This document shows, piece by piece, positions 26,566 to 35,357 of a DNA stretch of 64,000 bases (positions are counted from its first letter, which is position 1; every line of letters begins with the position of its first letter). The DNA comes from Haloarcula sebkhae (GTDB taxonomy: Archaea > Halobacteriota > Halobacteria > Halobacteriales > Haloarculaceae). The position numbers were made by a program, and so were the translations under genes. The notes under the pieces were generated by a model. It did not search any database. It was given only the letters and a program-made list of their open reading frames with translations, and had not been told where the DNA came from. The DNA lies in the NCBI RefSeq assembly GCF_014647415.1, contig NZ_BMPD01000003.1, positions 372,001 to 436,000 of the forward strand, given 5' to 3'.

Positions 26566-27813
26566 CTACAGCCAGGGTGTCGAGCGCTGCTGAATCTCGC
26601 CGGCAAGGGGCTCCTGCATCGTATCGGCAACGTCGTCGCTGTTTGCCAGCGCCCACATGAGTTTGACCTTCGCTGTGCCGGGGAGCATGTCCTCGCCCTC
26701 GATGACGCCGGCGTCGAGCAGGTCCCGGCCGGTGTCGTAGACGCGGTCACAGACACGCCCTTCGAGGCACTGGCTGGTCATAATCAGCGGGATGTCCAGT
26801 TCCTCGATGGTCCCGATCCAGTCGGTGTTGACGTGGCCTAGTCCTGTCCCCTCGATGACGATGCCCTCGCTGCCCTCGGCGGCAGCTTCGAGCAGCGACG
26901 GGTCCATTCCCGGCGAGAACTTCAGGAGTTCCACGTCGGTCTCGATATCGTCGTGTAGCGTCAGGTCGACGGCATCCCGTTCGGCGTATTCGCGGTGGAA
27001 CGTGACCGTGCTCTCGCCGTCGATGTCGTAGTCGACCTCGCCAAGCGGCTTCGCACCGACCGTCTCGAAGGCGTCCCGGCGCGAGGTGTGGTTCTTCCGA
27101 ACGCGAGTTCCGCGGTGGAGCGCACAGCGGTCGTCGGACTCGTCGGCGTGCATACAGACCAAGACCTCCGCGCAGTCGCTCGTCGCAGCCTCGACGGCGG
27201 AGACGGCGTTCATCACGTTATCGGAGGACGGGCGGTCAGCCGACCGCTGGCTGCCGGTGAAGACGATTGGGACCGGCGTGTCGAGCATGAACGACAGCGC
27301 CGACGCGGAGTACTGCATCGTGTCGGTGCCGTGCATGACGACGATGCCGTCCGCTCCGTTCTCGATTTCCTCGTGGACCGCCTGCGCGAGGTCCTGCCAG
27401 ACGGCCGGGGTCATGTTCTCTGAGAGGATGTTGGCGACGACGCGGCCGCGGTAGTTCGCCATCCCGGCCAGATCCGGGACCGCTCGTAGTACGTCCTCGG
27501 CGTCGAACTGGGCCGTCACCGCGCCGGTGCGGTAGTCGACCGTCGAGGCGATGGTTCCGCCAGTGGAGATCAGCGACACCGTCGGGAGGTCGTCGTCGAA
27601 CTCTATCGCTGACTGGCTCTGTTCGTCCTGTGCGCTCTCGACGTCGTAGACATCCGACTCCAGCACGTCGACGGATGCGTCCTCGCGGTCGATGCCGACG
27701 TTGTACCCGCCGTCGAGCTTGACGACGAGATGCTCTGGGGTGCTGGAGGGGAGCAACACGCCCTCGTAGGTCTGGGCCGCGCGCTCGACGCGGACCCGGT
27801 CGCCTGCGTTCAT
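26566..27813 (-). CDS. gatD: Glu-tRNA(Gln) amidotransferase subunit D
   Basis: Asparaginase-like ammonia-producing subunit of the archaeal GatDE complex that turns Glu-tRNA(Gln) into Gln-tRNA(Gln). The 415-residue protein has the N-terminal GatD-specific SH3-like domain (MNAGDRVRVERAAQTYEG), then an asparaginase I core with STGGTIAS (about 84-91), VMHGTDTM, a Lys near HTSRRDAF and the C-terminal GTGLGHVN. Partner gatE is not in the window. The frame is open upstream, but the DNA before 27813 encodes non-conserved sequence. Confidence 0.96.
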   Translation of the reverse strand: MNAGDRVRVERAAQTYEGVLLPSSTPEHLVVKLDGGYNVGIDREDASVDVLESDVYDVESAQDEQSQSAIEFDDDLPTVSLISTGGTIASTVDYRTGAVTAQFDAEDVLRAVPDLAGMANYRGRVVANILSENMTPAVWQDLAQAVHEEIENGADGIVVMHGTDTMQYSASALSFMLDTPVPIVFTGSQRSADRPSSDNVMNAVSAVEAATSDCAEVLVCMHADESDDRCALHRGTRVRKNHTSRRDAFETVGAKPLGEVDYDIDGESTVTFHREYAERDAVDLTLHDDIETDVELLKFSPGMDPSLLEAAAEGSEGIVIEGTGLGHVNTDWIGTIEELDIPLIMTSQCLEGRVCDRVYDTGRDLLDAGVIEGEDMLPGTAKVKLMWALANSDDVADTMQEPLAGEIQQRSTPWL

Positions 27814-28032
27814 GCGCGGCACTTTCCGCCGGTGGGACTTGAACCCACTCGTTTCGGTGTGCACCGCGATGAGTCTCGGCCCGTACTGTCGCCGTGTATC
27901 ACCGCAACCGCCGCTACCCTCCCTGTGACACTCGCCTCCTGTCTGGCAACCCTGAGAGAACAGCGTTGCAACTGCAAACCACGGATGGTGTTGTCCCACA
28001 GCGTTATCCCACTAGACAGCTATCTAACAAGT

Positions 28033-28632
28033 ATGGCAGACAACAAGAACGGCCGCGAAGCCCAGGCCCAAAACGAGGAGCGCCGCCAGCGGAAGCGCGC
28101 TATCGCCGAGGAGCTTGAGCGCGCGGACGAACCCGAGCCGCCGGTCGATCCGGCGGAACTCGCGTACTTCGAGACAGAACTCGAATCGCTCGAATTCCCG
28201 GCAACAGCGGCTGACGTGGTCGCTGCGGTCGGCGATCGGGAAATCGAGTCGGCCGATGGGACGTACACTGTCGCGGACCTCCTGCCCGATGCGGAGGTCG
28301 AGTCCTTCGAATCGCCAGCCGAGGTCCGGACGCGAGTCCAGCGGCCAACGGTAGCGGGGGCGATGAAACGCGTCGTGGAGGCCGCCGACGAGCACCAGAG
28401 CGCGTCCTTTGGGGCCTCACAGCACGACGGCTACGAGCGGACGTTCCGGGAACTGCGGGCTATCGACGCGGATGACGACGACGAGGGCATCCGGGTCGTC
28501 GCCGACTGGATTATCGAGCGCATCCACGAGAAGGAGACGCTTCCTGGGTCCCGCGACGTCCGCCGACAGGCGGCGAAGTTCTGCCGGTCGAACGGCTACT
28601 CGGTTCGCAACGACGAGTGGCTCGGTATCTGA
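28033..28632 (+). CDS. DUF5789-like conserved haloarchaeal protein
   Basis: A 199-residue, soluble, highly charged protein. The N-terminal 40 residues are Lys/Arg/Glu-rich and helical (GREAQAQNEERRQRKRAI). The middle, SLEFPATAADVVAAVGDREI...YTVADLLPDAE, resembles the haloarchaeal DUF5789 fold, in which a short α/β unit begins with FPATAADV-like sequence. Function unknown; no catalytic motif is evident. Stand-alone gene with a likely leaderless start at 28033. Confidence 0.75.
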   Translation: MADNKNGREAQAQNEERRQRKRAIAEELERADEPEPPVDPAELAYFETELESLEFPATAADVVAAVGDREIESADGTYTVADLLPDAEVESFESPAEVRTRVQRPTVAGAMKRVVEAADEHQSASFGASQHDGYERTFRELRAIDADDDDEGIRVVADWIIERIHEKETLPGSRDVRRQAAKFCRSNGYSVRNDEWLGI

Positions 28633-28705
28633 GCGACACACCACTGTTCCCCTGACTGCCGGCAGACCCCACAAGGACCATACTACTCGCGGTCCCACAC
28701 TCTGT

Positions 28706-29215
28706 ATGGCCGAACGAACCGAGGAACGGACCCGCGACGCGAACGCGAACTCGGGCAGTGACCTCGGCGTCGATGTTGGCACAACCGAGTCGGTCGAGAC
28801 GGATGTTGCTGTCGGGGAATCGGGCGGAGCGGAGCCGTCTGTCACCGAAACGTCTACGAAAGACAGCGGGAGCTACTTCTCATTGCGGGCGCTGCTGTTC
28901 GCTTTCGGAGCGGTCGGCGGCGGAATGGTGCTCGGCGGGCTGATACCGCTCGTGCCGTTCACCGAACTGGTCGGTATCCTGCTTGGCGGCTTCGTTTACG
29001 GACTGCTCGCCAGCGAGCGCCGATACGTCGAACTGGGGCTGGCGGGCGGTGTCAGCGGCGGTGCGACGGCCGTTCTGTCTCTCCTCCCACAGCTCGCCGC
29101 GGGGCTGAACGGCACTAGGCTGTTTGCCATCGCCGGCGGCGTCGGCCTCGTACTTGCGCTTGTCGGGCACTACTTCGGGCGTGACCTCCGCAGCGGACTG
29201 ATGAAAGACCTGTAG
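28706..29215 (+). CDS. Membrane protein with acidic N-terminal tail
   Basis: A 169-residue protein. The first 55 residues are acidic and low-complexity (Glu/Thr/Asp/Ser-rich), and four Gly-rich hydrophobic helices follow (about 60-80, 85-105, 108-130, 138-158), ending GRDLRSGLMKDL. The repeated GGxxxGG spacing resembles DUF456-type small membrane proteins. Function unknown. It starts 73 bp after the DUF5789-like gene. Confidence 0.72.
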   Translation: MAERTEERTRDANANSGSDLGVDVGTTESVETDVAVGESGGAEPSVTETSTKDSGSYFSLRALLFAFGAVGGGMVLGGLIPLVPFTELVGILLGGFVYGLLASERRYVELGLAGGVSGGATAVLSLLPQLAAGLNGTRLFAIAGGVGLVLALVGHYFGRDLRSGLMKDL

Positions 29216-29563
29216 TTCTCCCGACGGTACATTCTGGTCAGTGGCGCGACCGCCCCTTCTGGGCTTACTGTACTTGATGATCCTGTCGTCTGATATGCCG
29301 CACATCAGTCGGCCAAACGATTTCGAAGTGTCCTGCCGATAGCCTGCCTGCCAAAAAGTCCCCGATAGCAGTGTCGACGTGAACGGACTTCATGTTGCGT
29401 AATATCGATTGTCTCGGTCTTGTCATATAGTAGTAAAATAAATCCATGTATCCAGAATATTGGCCTGTATCTGACCATCTGCTACACTTTCATGTCTTTA
29501 GGTCACAGTATCTTGAGTTGATAACGCTTATAACTCTCGTATGTAAATCGCGGAACAGAACGC
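29216..29563. other. 348-bp intergenic region before the NhaC gene
   Basis: AT-rich relative to its surroundings. The 3' half contains a run of poly-A/T and TATA-like sequences; CTTATAAC at 29527-29534 lies 33 bp before the nhaC start and is its probable promoter. A 60-codon minus-strand frame (29265-29447) has no halophile-like composition. I see no RNA gene or repeat. Confidence 0.6.
29527..29534 (+). promoter_or_regulatory. TATA box, probable promoter of the NhaC antiporter gene
   Basis: CTTATAAC is 30-37 nt before the ATG at 29564, giving a leader of only a few nt. It sits in the AT-rich end of the long intergenic region. Confidence 0.5.
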
Positions 29564-31129
29564 ATGGCACCAGAAACGTACGGGCTTATCAGCCTGTTTC
29601 CGGCGATGCTCGCCATTGTACTGACGTTGTTCACTCGCCAAGTACTGCTCTCGCTGTTTGCAGGTATCTGGATCGGCGCGACAGTGCTCGTCGGTTGGAA
29701 CCCGGCCGCCGGCGCTGCTCGAAGCCTCCAGTTTGTCGTGGATAACGTGACAGAGTCGTTCAATGTCAAACTCCTCTTGTTCACGTTCCTCATCGGGGCA
29801 ATGCTGGGGATGATCTTCCTTTCCGGCGGGATGAATGCGCTGGCATCACAGATGGTCAAGCGTATTCGGACTCGTCGCCAGGCGGCGCTTGGCACGTCGC
29901 TACTGGGGATGACGATCTTCGTCGACTCGTACGCCTCGACGATGATTACCGGGTCGGTCATGCGGCCGATCACCGATAAGTTCGACATCAGTCGCGAGAA
30001 GCTGGCGTACATTCTCGATTCCACCACTGCACCAACCGCGTCGATATCGGTCGTCTCGACGTGGCTCGGATTCGAGGTCGGACTCATCGCCGAGCAACTG
30101 AGTACAATTGGGGTTGATCGTAGCGCGTTTCTGCTGTTCCTCGAATCGATTCCCTATCGGTTCTACAGCTTGCTCGCACTTGCAATGGTTTTCATTGTTG
30201 TCATCGCGGATCTTGACTTCGGCCCGATGGCGAAAGCCGAACGCAGAGCCAGAGAAGAGGGCAAAGTCCTCGGTGACAACGCTGATCCCCTCATGGAAAC
30301 GCAGGAGGATGATATCGTGACGCCGGACCATGTCGAGCCGCGGTGGTGGTACTTCGCCGCGCCAATCGCCACACTCGTCGGGGTGACCGGGTTTTCACTG
30401 TATTACTCCGGCGGTGGGTTCGCCGGACGGAGCCTCACCGAGGCGCTGTCGAACGCGGCCACTGCGGATGCCATCGTCTGGGCCTCGTTCTCGGCCTGTC
30501 TGGTCATCCTGACGATTCTGGTCGGCCACGCACGGATCGCGGTCGACGAAGTGAGCGACGCTATCTTCGAGGGGTTCAAAATGGTGATGTTCCCCGTTGC
30601 GGTGCTCTCGCTCGCGTGGTCCATCGGTGCTGTGAGCCAGGCACTCGGCGTCGGTCCCTACGTCGTCGCTATCAGTGAGGGTATTATTACGGCTGGGATG
30701 CTGCCTGCCATCATTTTCCTCAGTGCCGTTATAATCAGCTTCAGCATCGGCACGTCTTGGGGGACGATGGGTATCCTGTTCCCGGTCGCGATCCCGCTTG
30801 GACACGCGCTCGGCGCGCCGCTGGCACCGGCTATCGCAGCGATTCTGACCGGTGCGCTGTTCGGTGACCACTGTTCCCCCATCTCGGACACCACGGTGAT
30901 GTCGAGCATGTTCGCCGCCAGCGACCACGTCGACCACGTGAACACCCAGATTCCCTACGCAGTGCTGGCCGGCATCGTCGCAACCGGACTGTTCCTGATG
31001 GCCGGCTACGGCGTTCCGGCGTACATTGCGCTTCCGATCGGACTGGCTGCTGTCGGGTCAGTGACGTACCTGCTCTCGGAACAGCTCTCGGTCGAGGTCC
31101 CGAGTTCGTACGGATCGAAGGCGGACTGA
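29564..31129 (+). CDS. Na+/H+ antiporter, NhaC family
   Basis: A 521-residue secondary transporter with about eleven membrane helices. Family features include the intramembrane stretches TIFVDSYASTMITGSVM (conserved polar and Asp residues), DSTTAPTASISVVSTWLGF, SFSIGTSWGTMGILFPVAIPL and GDHCSPISDTTVMSS, the NhaC signature. It probably exports Na+ in exchange for H+, vital for a salt-loving cell, though some family members carry amino acids or malate-lactate. It is convergent with an ArsR-like regulator. Confidence 0.92.
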   Translation: MAPETYGLISLFPAMLAIVLTLFTRQVLLSLFAGIWIGATVLVGWNPAAGAARSLQFVVDNVTESFNVKLLLFTFLIGAMLGMIFLSGGMNALASQMVKRIRTRRQAALGTSLLGMTIFVDSYASTMITGSVMRPITDKFDISREKLAYILDSTTAPTASISVVSTWLGFEVGLIAEQLSTIGVDRSAFLLFLESIPYRFYSLLALAMVFIVVIADLDFGPMAKAERRAREEGKVLGDNADPLMETQEDDIVTPDHVEPRWWYFAAPIATLVGVTGFSLYYSGGGFAGRSLTEALSNAATADAIVWASFSACLVILTILVGHARIAVDEVSDAIFEGFKMVMFPVAVLSLAWSIGAVSQALGVGPYVVAISEGIITAGMLPAIIFLSAVIISFSIGTSWGTMGILFPVAIPLGHALGAPLAPAIAAILTGALFGDHCSPISDTTVMSSMFAASDHVDHVNTQIPYAVLAGIVATGLFLMAGYGVPAYIALPIGLAAVGSVTYLLSEQLSVEVPSSYGSKAD

Positions 31130-31161
31130 GACTGCCCCGTTCCGAAGCGCTGTTGCACCGT

Positions 31162-31809
31162 TTAAACGATTTCCCAGCCGTCGTCGGTTCGTTCGACCAC
31201 CTCGTCGTCTTCGAGCCGATGAAGCGCTTCCTCGACGATCTCTGGCGGGGCCTCTATTTCCCGGGCCAGCGCCGGGACGGTATCGATACCGTTTGCGAGT
31301 CCGCTGACCAGTTCTGCGTACAGCCGGCCGTCGCCGTTCTCGAAGCCGGAGTCGATGCGGTCCCGCACGTCGGTCAGACGGGCCTGTACCCACCGCTGGG
31401 CCAGCGACAGTTCGTTCTCTAGCTGCTGGAGATGCTCTAGTTCGCGTGCCAGGTCGTGAAAGTTCTCAGCACCCTCCTCCCCCACGTCTATCGAGAGGTG
31501 GCGGCAGGAGGGCATCTCGAACTCGGGGTTCGCCGGATAGGCGCTCTTGGTACCGAACTCGTAGGGAGAGACACGGACCTCCAGACGGAGGTTCCGGGCG
31601 ATAGAAAAGTACTTTCGGCGTTGGTCGTCCGTCCGAGAGTCGATGAGCCCGGCGTCTTCGAGCTTCTGAAGGTGGTCGATGACGGCTTTCGGGCTGACGC
31701 CGATGTATTCGCTGATTTCGGTGACGTAGCAGGGCTTGTGTGCGAGTAGTTTGAGAATCCGCCGGCGGTTGGCGTTTCCAAGGAGATTGAGTAACTCGGC
31801 GGAGTCCAT
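31162..31809 (-). CDS. ArsR-like winged-helix transcriptional regulator
   Basis: A 215-residue regulator. The N-terminal HTH is clear: LNLLGNANRRRILKLLAHKPCYVTEI followed by GVSPKAVIDHLQKLEDAGLI (recognition helix) and the wing DDQRRKYFSI. A helical middle (about 115-155) may dimerise. The C-terminal 55 residues form a second helix-turn-helix-like unit (NGIDTVPALAREIEAPPEIV). I recall this as a common haloarchaeal arrangement, and the ligand is unknown. It is convergent with nhaC and shares orientation with the Ser/Asp-rich protein upstream. Confidence 0.85.
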   Translation of the reverse strand: MDSAELLNLLGNANRRRILKLLAHKPCYVTEISEYIGVSPKAVIDHLQKLEDAGLIDSRTDDQRRKYFSIARNLRLEVRVSPYEFGTKSAYPANPEFEMPSCRHLSIDVGEEGAENFHDLARELEHLQQLENELSLAQRWVQARLTDVRDRIDSGFENGDGRLYAELVSGLANGIDTVPALAREIEAPPEIVEEALHRLEDDEVVERTDDGWEIV

Positions 31810-31878
31810 CGATACGTAGGTAGCGGGTCACGGTTCAAAAGTATGACTCTCGTCAGGCGGTTTGCTGGTGTCACCCGC

Positions 31879-33084
31879 CTACGATAGCCGGTCTATCCAC
31901 GACTCGCTCTGTGAGCCGCTGTTCCCGCTCCCCTGACCGCTTCCGCCATCACCTCTCTGTCCGCCACTGTTCCCTTGCCCGCCACCATCTCCTCCGTTAT
32001 TCGCATTGTCGTTGCCACCGTCAGCATCGTCATTGCCTCCGCTAGAACTGTCGTCGGAGCCGTCGGCACCGTCACCATCGGAACTGTCGCCGGAGTCGCT
32101 GGTATCGTCACCATCGGAACTATCGCTGGAGTCGCCGGTATTCTCACTGCCAGAACTGTTGTCCGAATTCGACGAATCGGCTGAATTGTCTGTTCCGTCG
32201 CCGTCAGAACTCTCCCCCGAGTCATTGCTGCCTTCCGCGGTATCGTCGCCGTTGTCGCGTTCATCCCCGGCCCCGCCGCTGTTACCCCTGTCGTCTCCCT
32301 CTTCAGCCCCGTTTCCCTGCGTTGTTCCGTCGGACTCGTCGGTTTCGTTTTCGCCGTCGTCAGGTCCATCGTCCGGTGGCCCTTGATCACTCTCGTTACG
32401 CTGCTGTCCCGGGGCATCAGAGGGCGGTCCCCGCTCGCTTTCGTTGGCACGCTCCTCGGACGCGTTGGCTGGTGGACCCTGCTCACTCCGGTTGACGCCA
32501 GCGTTGTCCGATGGTCCCTGCTCATCCGGGCCAGCAGTCTCTGGCGGTCCGGCGATGCCGCGAGCGACCGCTGCGACCTGCTGACCGGAAAGCTTGCTTG
32601 CGTTCTGTTTCAGTCGTTCCAGTGCAGTGTCGTCCACGCCGGTCTGTTCGGCGGCCGTGTCGGTGTCGTTGATCGCGGTCTGTAGGCCTGCGATCTCCGC
32701 AGTGAGCCGGCTCTGTTGAGCTACGTAAGCCTGCTCACTGATGGTGCCGTTCTCGTATCGCTGTTCGAGTGTGGCGTTGCGCTCCTGTAGGCGTTCGAGT
32801 CGGCGTTCGAGCGAGCCGGCTCTGTCTGTAACCAGTTCGGCTCGTTCGGTTCCGTTCGATTGGTTGTATGCCGACTGCCACATCCCGTTCTCGACCGTAT
32901 CGTTCGCGGCAGCGGAGTTCGACTGCAAGAACGCAGTGAGTTGCGTTCCCATCCCGTTGGCAGAGTCGTTCTGCGTGGCCACTGTCTCCGTCGCGGTCTC
33001 CTGTGCTGTCACAGCCGGGAGGCCGACAGCCACAGTCCCGACGATGACCAGCACTGTGAGGAGCGTGGCCTGGCGTGGGCTCAT
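31879..33084 (-). CDS. Secreted coiled-coil protein with Ser/Asp/Gly-rich tail
   Basis: A 401-residue exported protein. It opens with a Sec-type signal peptide (about 1-27, ending AVTAQE). A helical coiled coil follows at about 85-160 (RLERLQERNATLEQRYEN), with several N-X-T sequons. Beyond residue 180 there are EQGPP/DQGPP repeats, then 160 residues of Ser/Asp/Gly low complexity. No PGF or LPXTG-like anchor is visible; the end is ESWIDRLS. A cell-surface spacer or matrix role is inference. Confidence 0.8.
   Translation of the reverse strand: MSPRQATLLTVLVIVGTVAVGLPAVTAQETATETVATQNDSANGMGTQLTAFLQSNSAAANDTVENGMWQSAYNQSNGTERAELVTDRAGSLERRLERLQERNATLEQRYENGTISEQAYVAQQSRLTAEIAGLQTAINDTDTAAEQTGVDDTALERLKQNASKLSGQQVAAVARGIAGPPETAGPDEQGPSDNAGVNRSEQGPPANASEERANESERGPPSDAPGQQRNESDQGPPDDGPDDGENETDESDGTTQGNGAEEGDDRGNSGGAGDERDNGDDTAEGSNDSGESSDGDGTDNSADSSNSDNSSGSENTGDSSDSSDGDDTSDSGDSSDGDGADGSDDSSSGGNDDADGGNDNANNGGDGGGQGNSGGQRGDGGSGQGSGNSGSQSESWIDRLS
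32071..32142 (-). repeat. 36-bp tandem repeat inside the Ser/Asp-rich gene
   Basis: Two 36-bp units (32071-32106 and 32107-32142) with few mismatches encode DTSDSGDSSDGD and NTGDSSDSSDGD. Twelve-codon periodicity keeps the frame, so the tail has probably grown and shrunk by slippage or unequal recombination. Confidence 0.8.
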
Positions 33085-33180
33085 TCCTATCCCTACTTCT
33101 GCCCTCCCACATCAAAAAGAAACGCCTTCGTTCGTGTCGTTTACAGACGATTGAAACTGCCTCAGATAGTCCAAGAGTGT

Positions 33181-33825
33181 TTAAGATGTCTTTTGTGCCG
33201 TCTTCTCCATCGGCAGCAGTCGCCAGGCGATTCCAACCGACAGCACCGAGAGTGCGACAGTGGCGAGCGGTAACACGAGGCCGGGGTCGTACCGCAACGG
33301 CGGATGATATCCGAAGCCGTAATCGAGCACGTCGTTACCGAGTGCCAGCACCAGCGCGGTCACGAGCGCACCCTTCGTTGTTCGAGCGTAGTGCGGGACT
33401 AACAGCCCCTCGGCGACGAAGCCGAGGTGGGTGATGATGATGCCGAAATACGCCCACGGGGCGGGGAAGTAGGCGTCGAAGCCGATGTTTAACGCCACGA
33501 CGGTCCACAGCCCCATCTTGACAAGCCAGACCAGCGCAATCGTGTGGAGGTACGCCAGTGGCACCGTCAGCGGGACCTCGTCAAGTGACTCGCCGAGGAA
33601 CGGCAGGAGGGTCGCTACCGACAGCGTCATCAGGAATAGCGCGGCCGGCGAATCGGCGTACAGCGGCCAGAGAAACGTCGACACCTCGGGCATCGTCTTG
33701 ACGTAAAACCGGACACCGACGAGCATCGCGACGGCGTTGACGACCAGTAGCCACACGAGACTCGGCGTCTGTTCCAGGTAATACCGCGCGTACCGACGTG
33801 GCAACGGTCCCCGCTGCTCGCTCAT
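33181..33825 (-). CDS. DUF1405 family membrane protein
   Basis: A 214-residue protein with six membrane helices starting MSEQRGPLPRRYARYYLE. Conserved family features are VGVRFYVKTMPEV, PLYADSPAALFL, FAYFG-like APWAYFGIIITHLGFVAEGLLV and GNDVLDYGFGYHP. I recall this as DUF1405, found in archaea and Bacillales, function unknown. The start at 33825 is favoured over frames open to 33939. It is divergent from the next gene with 149 bp between starts. Confidence 0.87.
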   Translation of the reverse strand: MSEQRGPLPRRYARYYLEQTPSLVWLLVVNAVAMLVGVRFYVKTMPEVSTFLWPLYADSPAALFLMTLSVATLLPFLGESLDEVPLTVPLAYLHTIALVWLVKMGLWTVVALNIGFDAYFPAPWAYFGIIITHLGFVAEGLLVPHYARTTKGALVTALVLALGNDVLDYGFGYHPPLRYDPGLVLPLATVALSVLSVGIAWRLLPMEKTAQKTS

Positions 33826-33974
33826 AGGTCGATTCGGGGCCGGCCGTGGCAAAGCCCTGTCGGACGGGAGTCGGCATCGGCTCACCGGCCCTCCGAATCC
33901 GCGCTGTTTGCACGACGGCAAAAGGTTGCCGGCGAACACTTATCTATGTCAATAACACACATTCAGTTGCACCG

Positions 33975-34340
33975 ATGTTCGAACAGTTTTCGCGCGGATA
34001 CTACCTCGGCCGCCTCTACGTCGAACCGAGAGACGACGCGGCGGCCGCGATGTGTCGCGAGCAGCACGAGCGAGTGAACGAACAGTTGTACGCCTCCAGC
34101 GAGGGAGTCGAACGCACAGACTATCCGCTGGTAATGAAACTCGGCTCCCAGCACTTTGCCGTCCATGGGGACGAACAGGTCCCGGCGGACACACTCGTCG
34201 TTCCCGAAGCGATGCTCGAAGATGCCAACGTCCGGAACCCGCCCAGCCTCGAAGAGGTATTCCTGGCGAAGGCGGACCACGCCGCACAATTGCTCTCTAT
34301 TTCAGAGGGGACGCCGACACTGCCCGACACCGCCGTCTGA
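33975..34340 (+). CDS. DUF5802-like conserved haloarchaeal protein
   Basis: A 121-residue soluble protein beginning MFEQFSRGYYLGRLYVEP, which I recall as the DUF5802 opening. It continues MCREQHERVNEQLYA and YPLVMKLGSQHFAVHGDEQVP. The His/Gln-containing central part might bind a small ligand, but nothing catalytic is evident. First gene of a same-strand run to 37402. Confidence 0.78.
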   Translation: MFEQFSRGYYLGRLYVEPRDDAAAAMCREQHERVNEQLYASSEGVERTDYPLVMKLGSQHFAVHGDEQVPADTLVVPEAMLEDANVRNPPSLEEVFLAKADHAAQLLSISEGTPTLPDTAV

Positions 34341-34389
34341 GGGTCGTCGGAAGTCACTTTTAAGCCCGTCCCCGTCTGCCATCCAGTCG

Positions 34390-35283
34390 ATGCTTGACCG
34401 GTTGCTGGGACGAGCGTCGCTGAAAGAGCGGGTGGCCGAACTCGAAGAGGAGAACCACCACCTCGAACGACAGCTCGACGCCGAGAAGGAGCGCCGCGCC
34501 GACGCAGCGACCGAACGCCAGCGGGCCGAGACCGAGGTCAATCGGTTGGAGGACCGCGTCGCTGAACTTCAGGACCGAGTCGAACGCCTGCAAGACGAGG
34601 AGGGTGAATCGACGTTTCGGGCCGAGGAGACGCTCAGTCGGGCGCGCCTGAGTGAGGTCCTCGACCGGCTGGAATCCGTCGAGACGGAACCGGAAGGCGT
34701 CTTTACCGCCTACGTCGACGCGGAGCGCTCCCTGCCCGGACCGGTCCGGGACGCCTTCGGCGACCGCGCATCGCTGGTCGCCAGCGCCGCGCCGTGTCTC
34801 GCAGTCACCGACGACGCCGGCCTCCTGTCGGCGTGTCTGTCCGTCCCTGCGCCGCCGTCGCCGTTCACCGGGTGGGCCGACACTGTCCAGCTGGAGCGGT
34901 CGTGGTTCGAACCGACCGGCGAACACGTCGTCGCGCTGGTTCGCTCGGACCTGTTCGCCATGAGCGAGTACGACGGCCGCGAGCGGACCGCCTTCCACGG
35001 GTTCGACTCGGAGCTGAAAAGCCAGCACTCGAAGGGCGGCTTCTCGCAGAGCCGGTTTGAGCGGCTCCGGGACCAGCAGATCGACTCCCACCTCGACCGC
35101 TGTCGGGCCGCTATCGAGGAGGTGTCGCCCGACCGACTGTATGTCGTCGGCGAGGGGTCGGTCATCCACGAGTTCGAGGATCTCGCGACGGCGATGAAGC
35201 CGGTCGACGCGACCGGGGAGCCGGACGCGGCGCTCGACGACGCCGTCCGGTCGCTGTGGACCGTTCGGCTTCGGGTGCCGTAG
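34390..35283 (+). CDS. Vms1/Ankzf1-like peptidyl-tRNA hydrolase homologue with N-terminal coiled coil
   Basis: A 297-residue protein. Residues about 8-80 form a strong coiled coil (LKERVAELEEENHHLERQ). The C-terminal 210 residues resemble the eRF1-like fold of the VLRF1 family; the diagnostic loop is SQHSKGGFSQSRFERLRDQQ, a GG-x-x-Q-x-R-type motif in place of GGQ. In eukaryotes Vms1/Ankzf1 releases nascent chains from stalled 60S subunits; archaeal members were proposed as rescue factors. It follows the DUF5802 gene by 49 bp. Confidence 0.8.
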   Translation: MLDRLLGRASLKERVAELEEENHHLERQLDAEKERRADAATERQRAETEVNRLEDRVAELQDRVERLQDEEGESTFRAEETLSRARLSEVLDRLESVETEPEGVFTAYVDAERSLPGPVRDAFGDRASLVASAAPCLAVTDDAGLLSACLSVPAPPSPFTGWADTVQLERSWFEPTGEHVVALVRSDLFAMSEYDGRERTAFHGFDSELKSQHSKGGFSQSRFERLRDQQIDSHLDRCRAAIEEVSPDRLYVVGEGSVIHEFEDLATAMKPVDATGEPDAALDDAVRSLWTVRLRVP

Positions 35284-35357
35284 CTCAGCCCCGCTCGCCG
35301 CAGTTCCGTCGGTGCCGGTTCCGTAGCTTTTTCGCGGGGCGGCGATTCTGTCCGGCT

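Noticed and set aside
29265..29447. 60-codon minus-strand frame before the NhaC gene
   Set aside because: Composition is His/Arg/Ile-rich and unlike neighbours; no start context or family.
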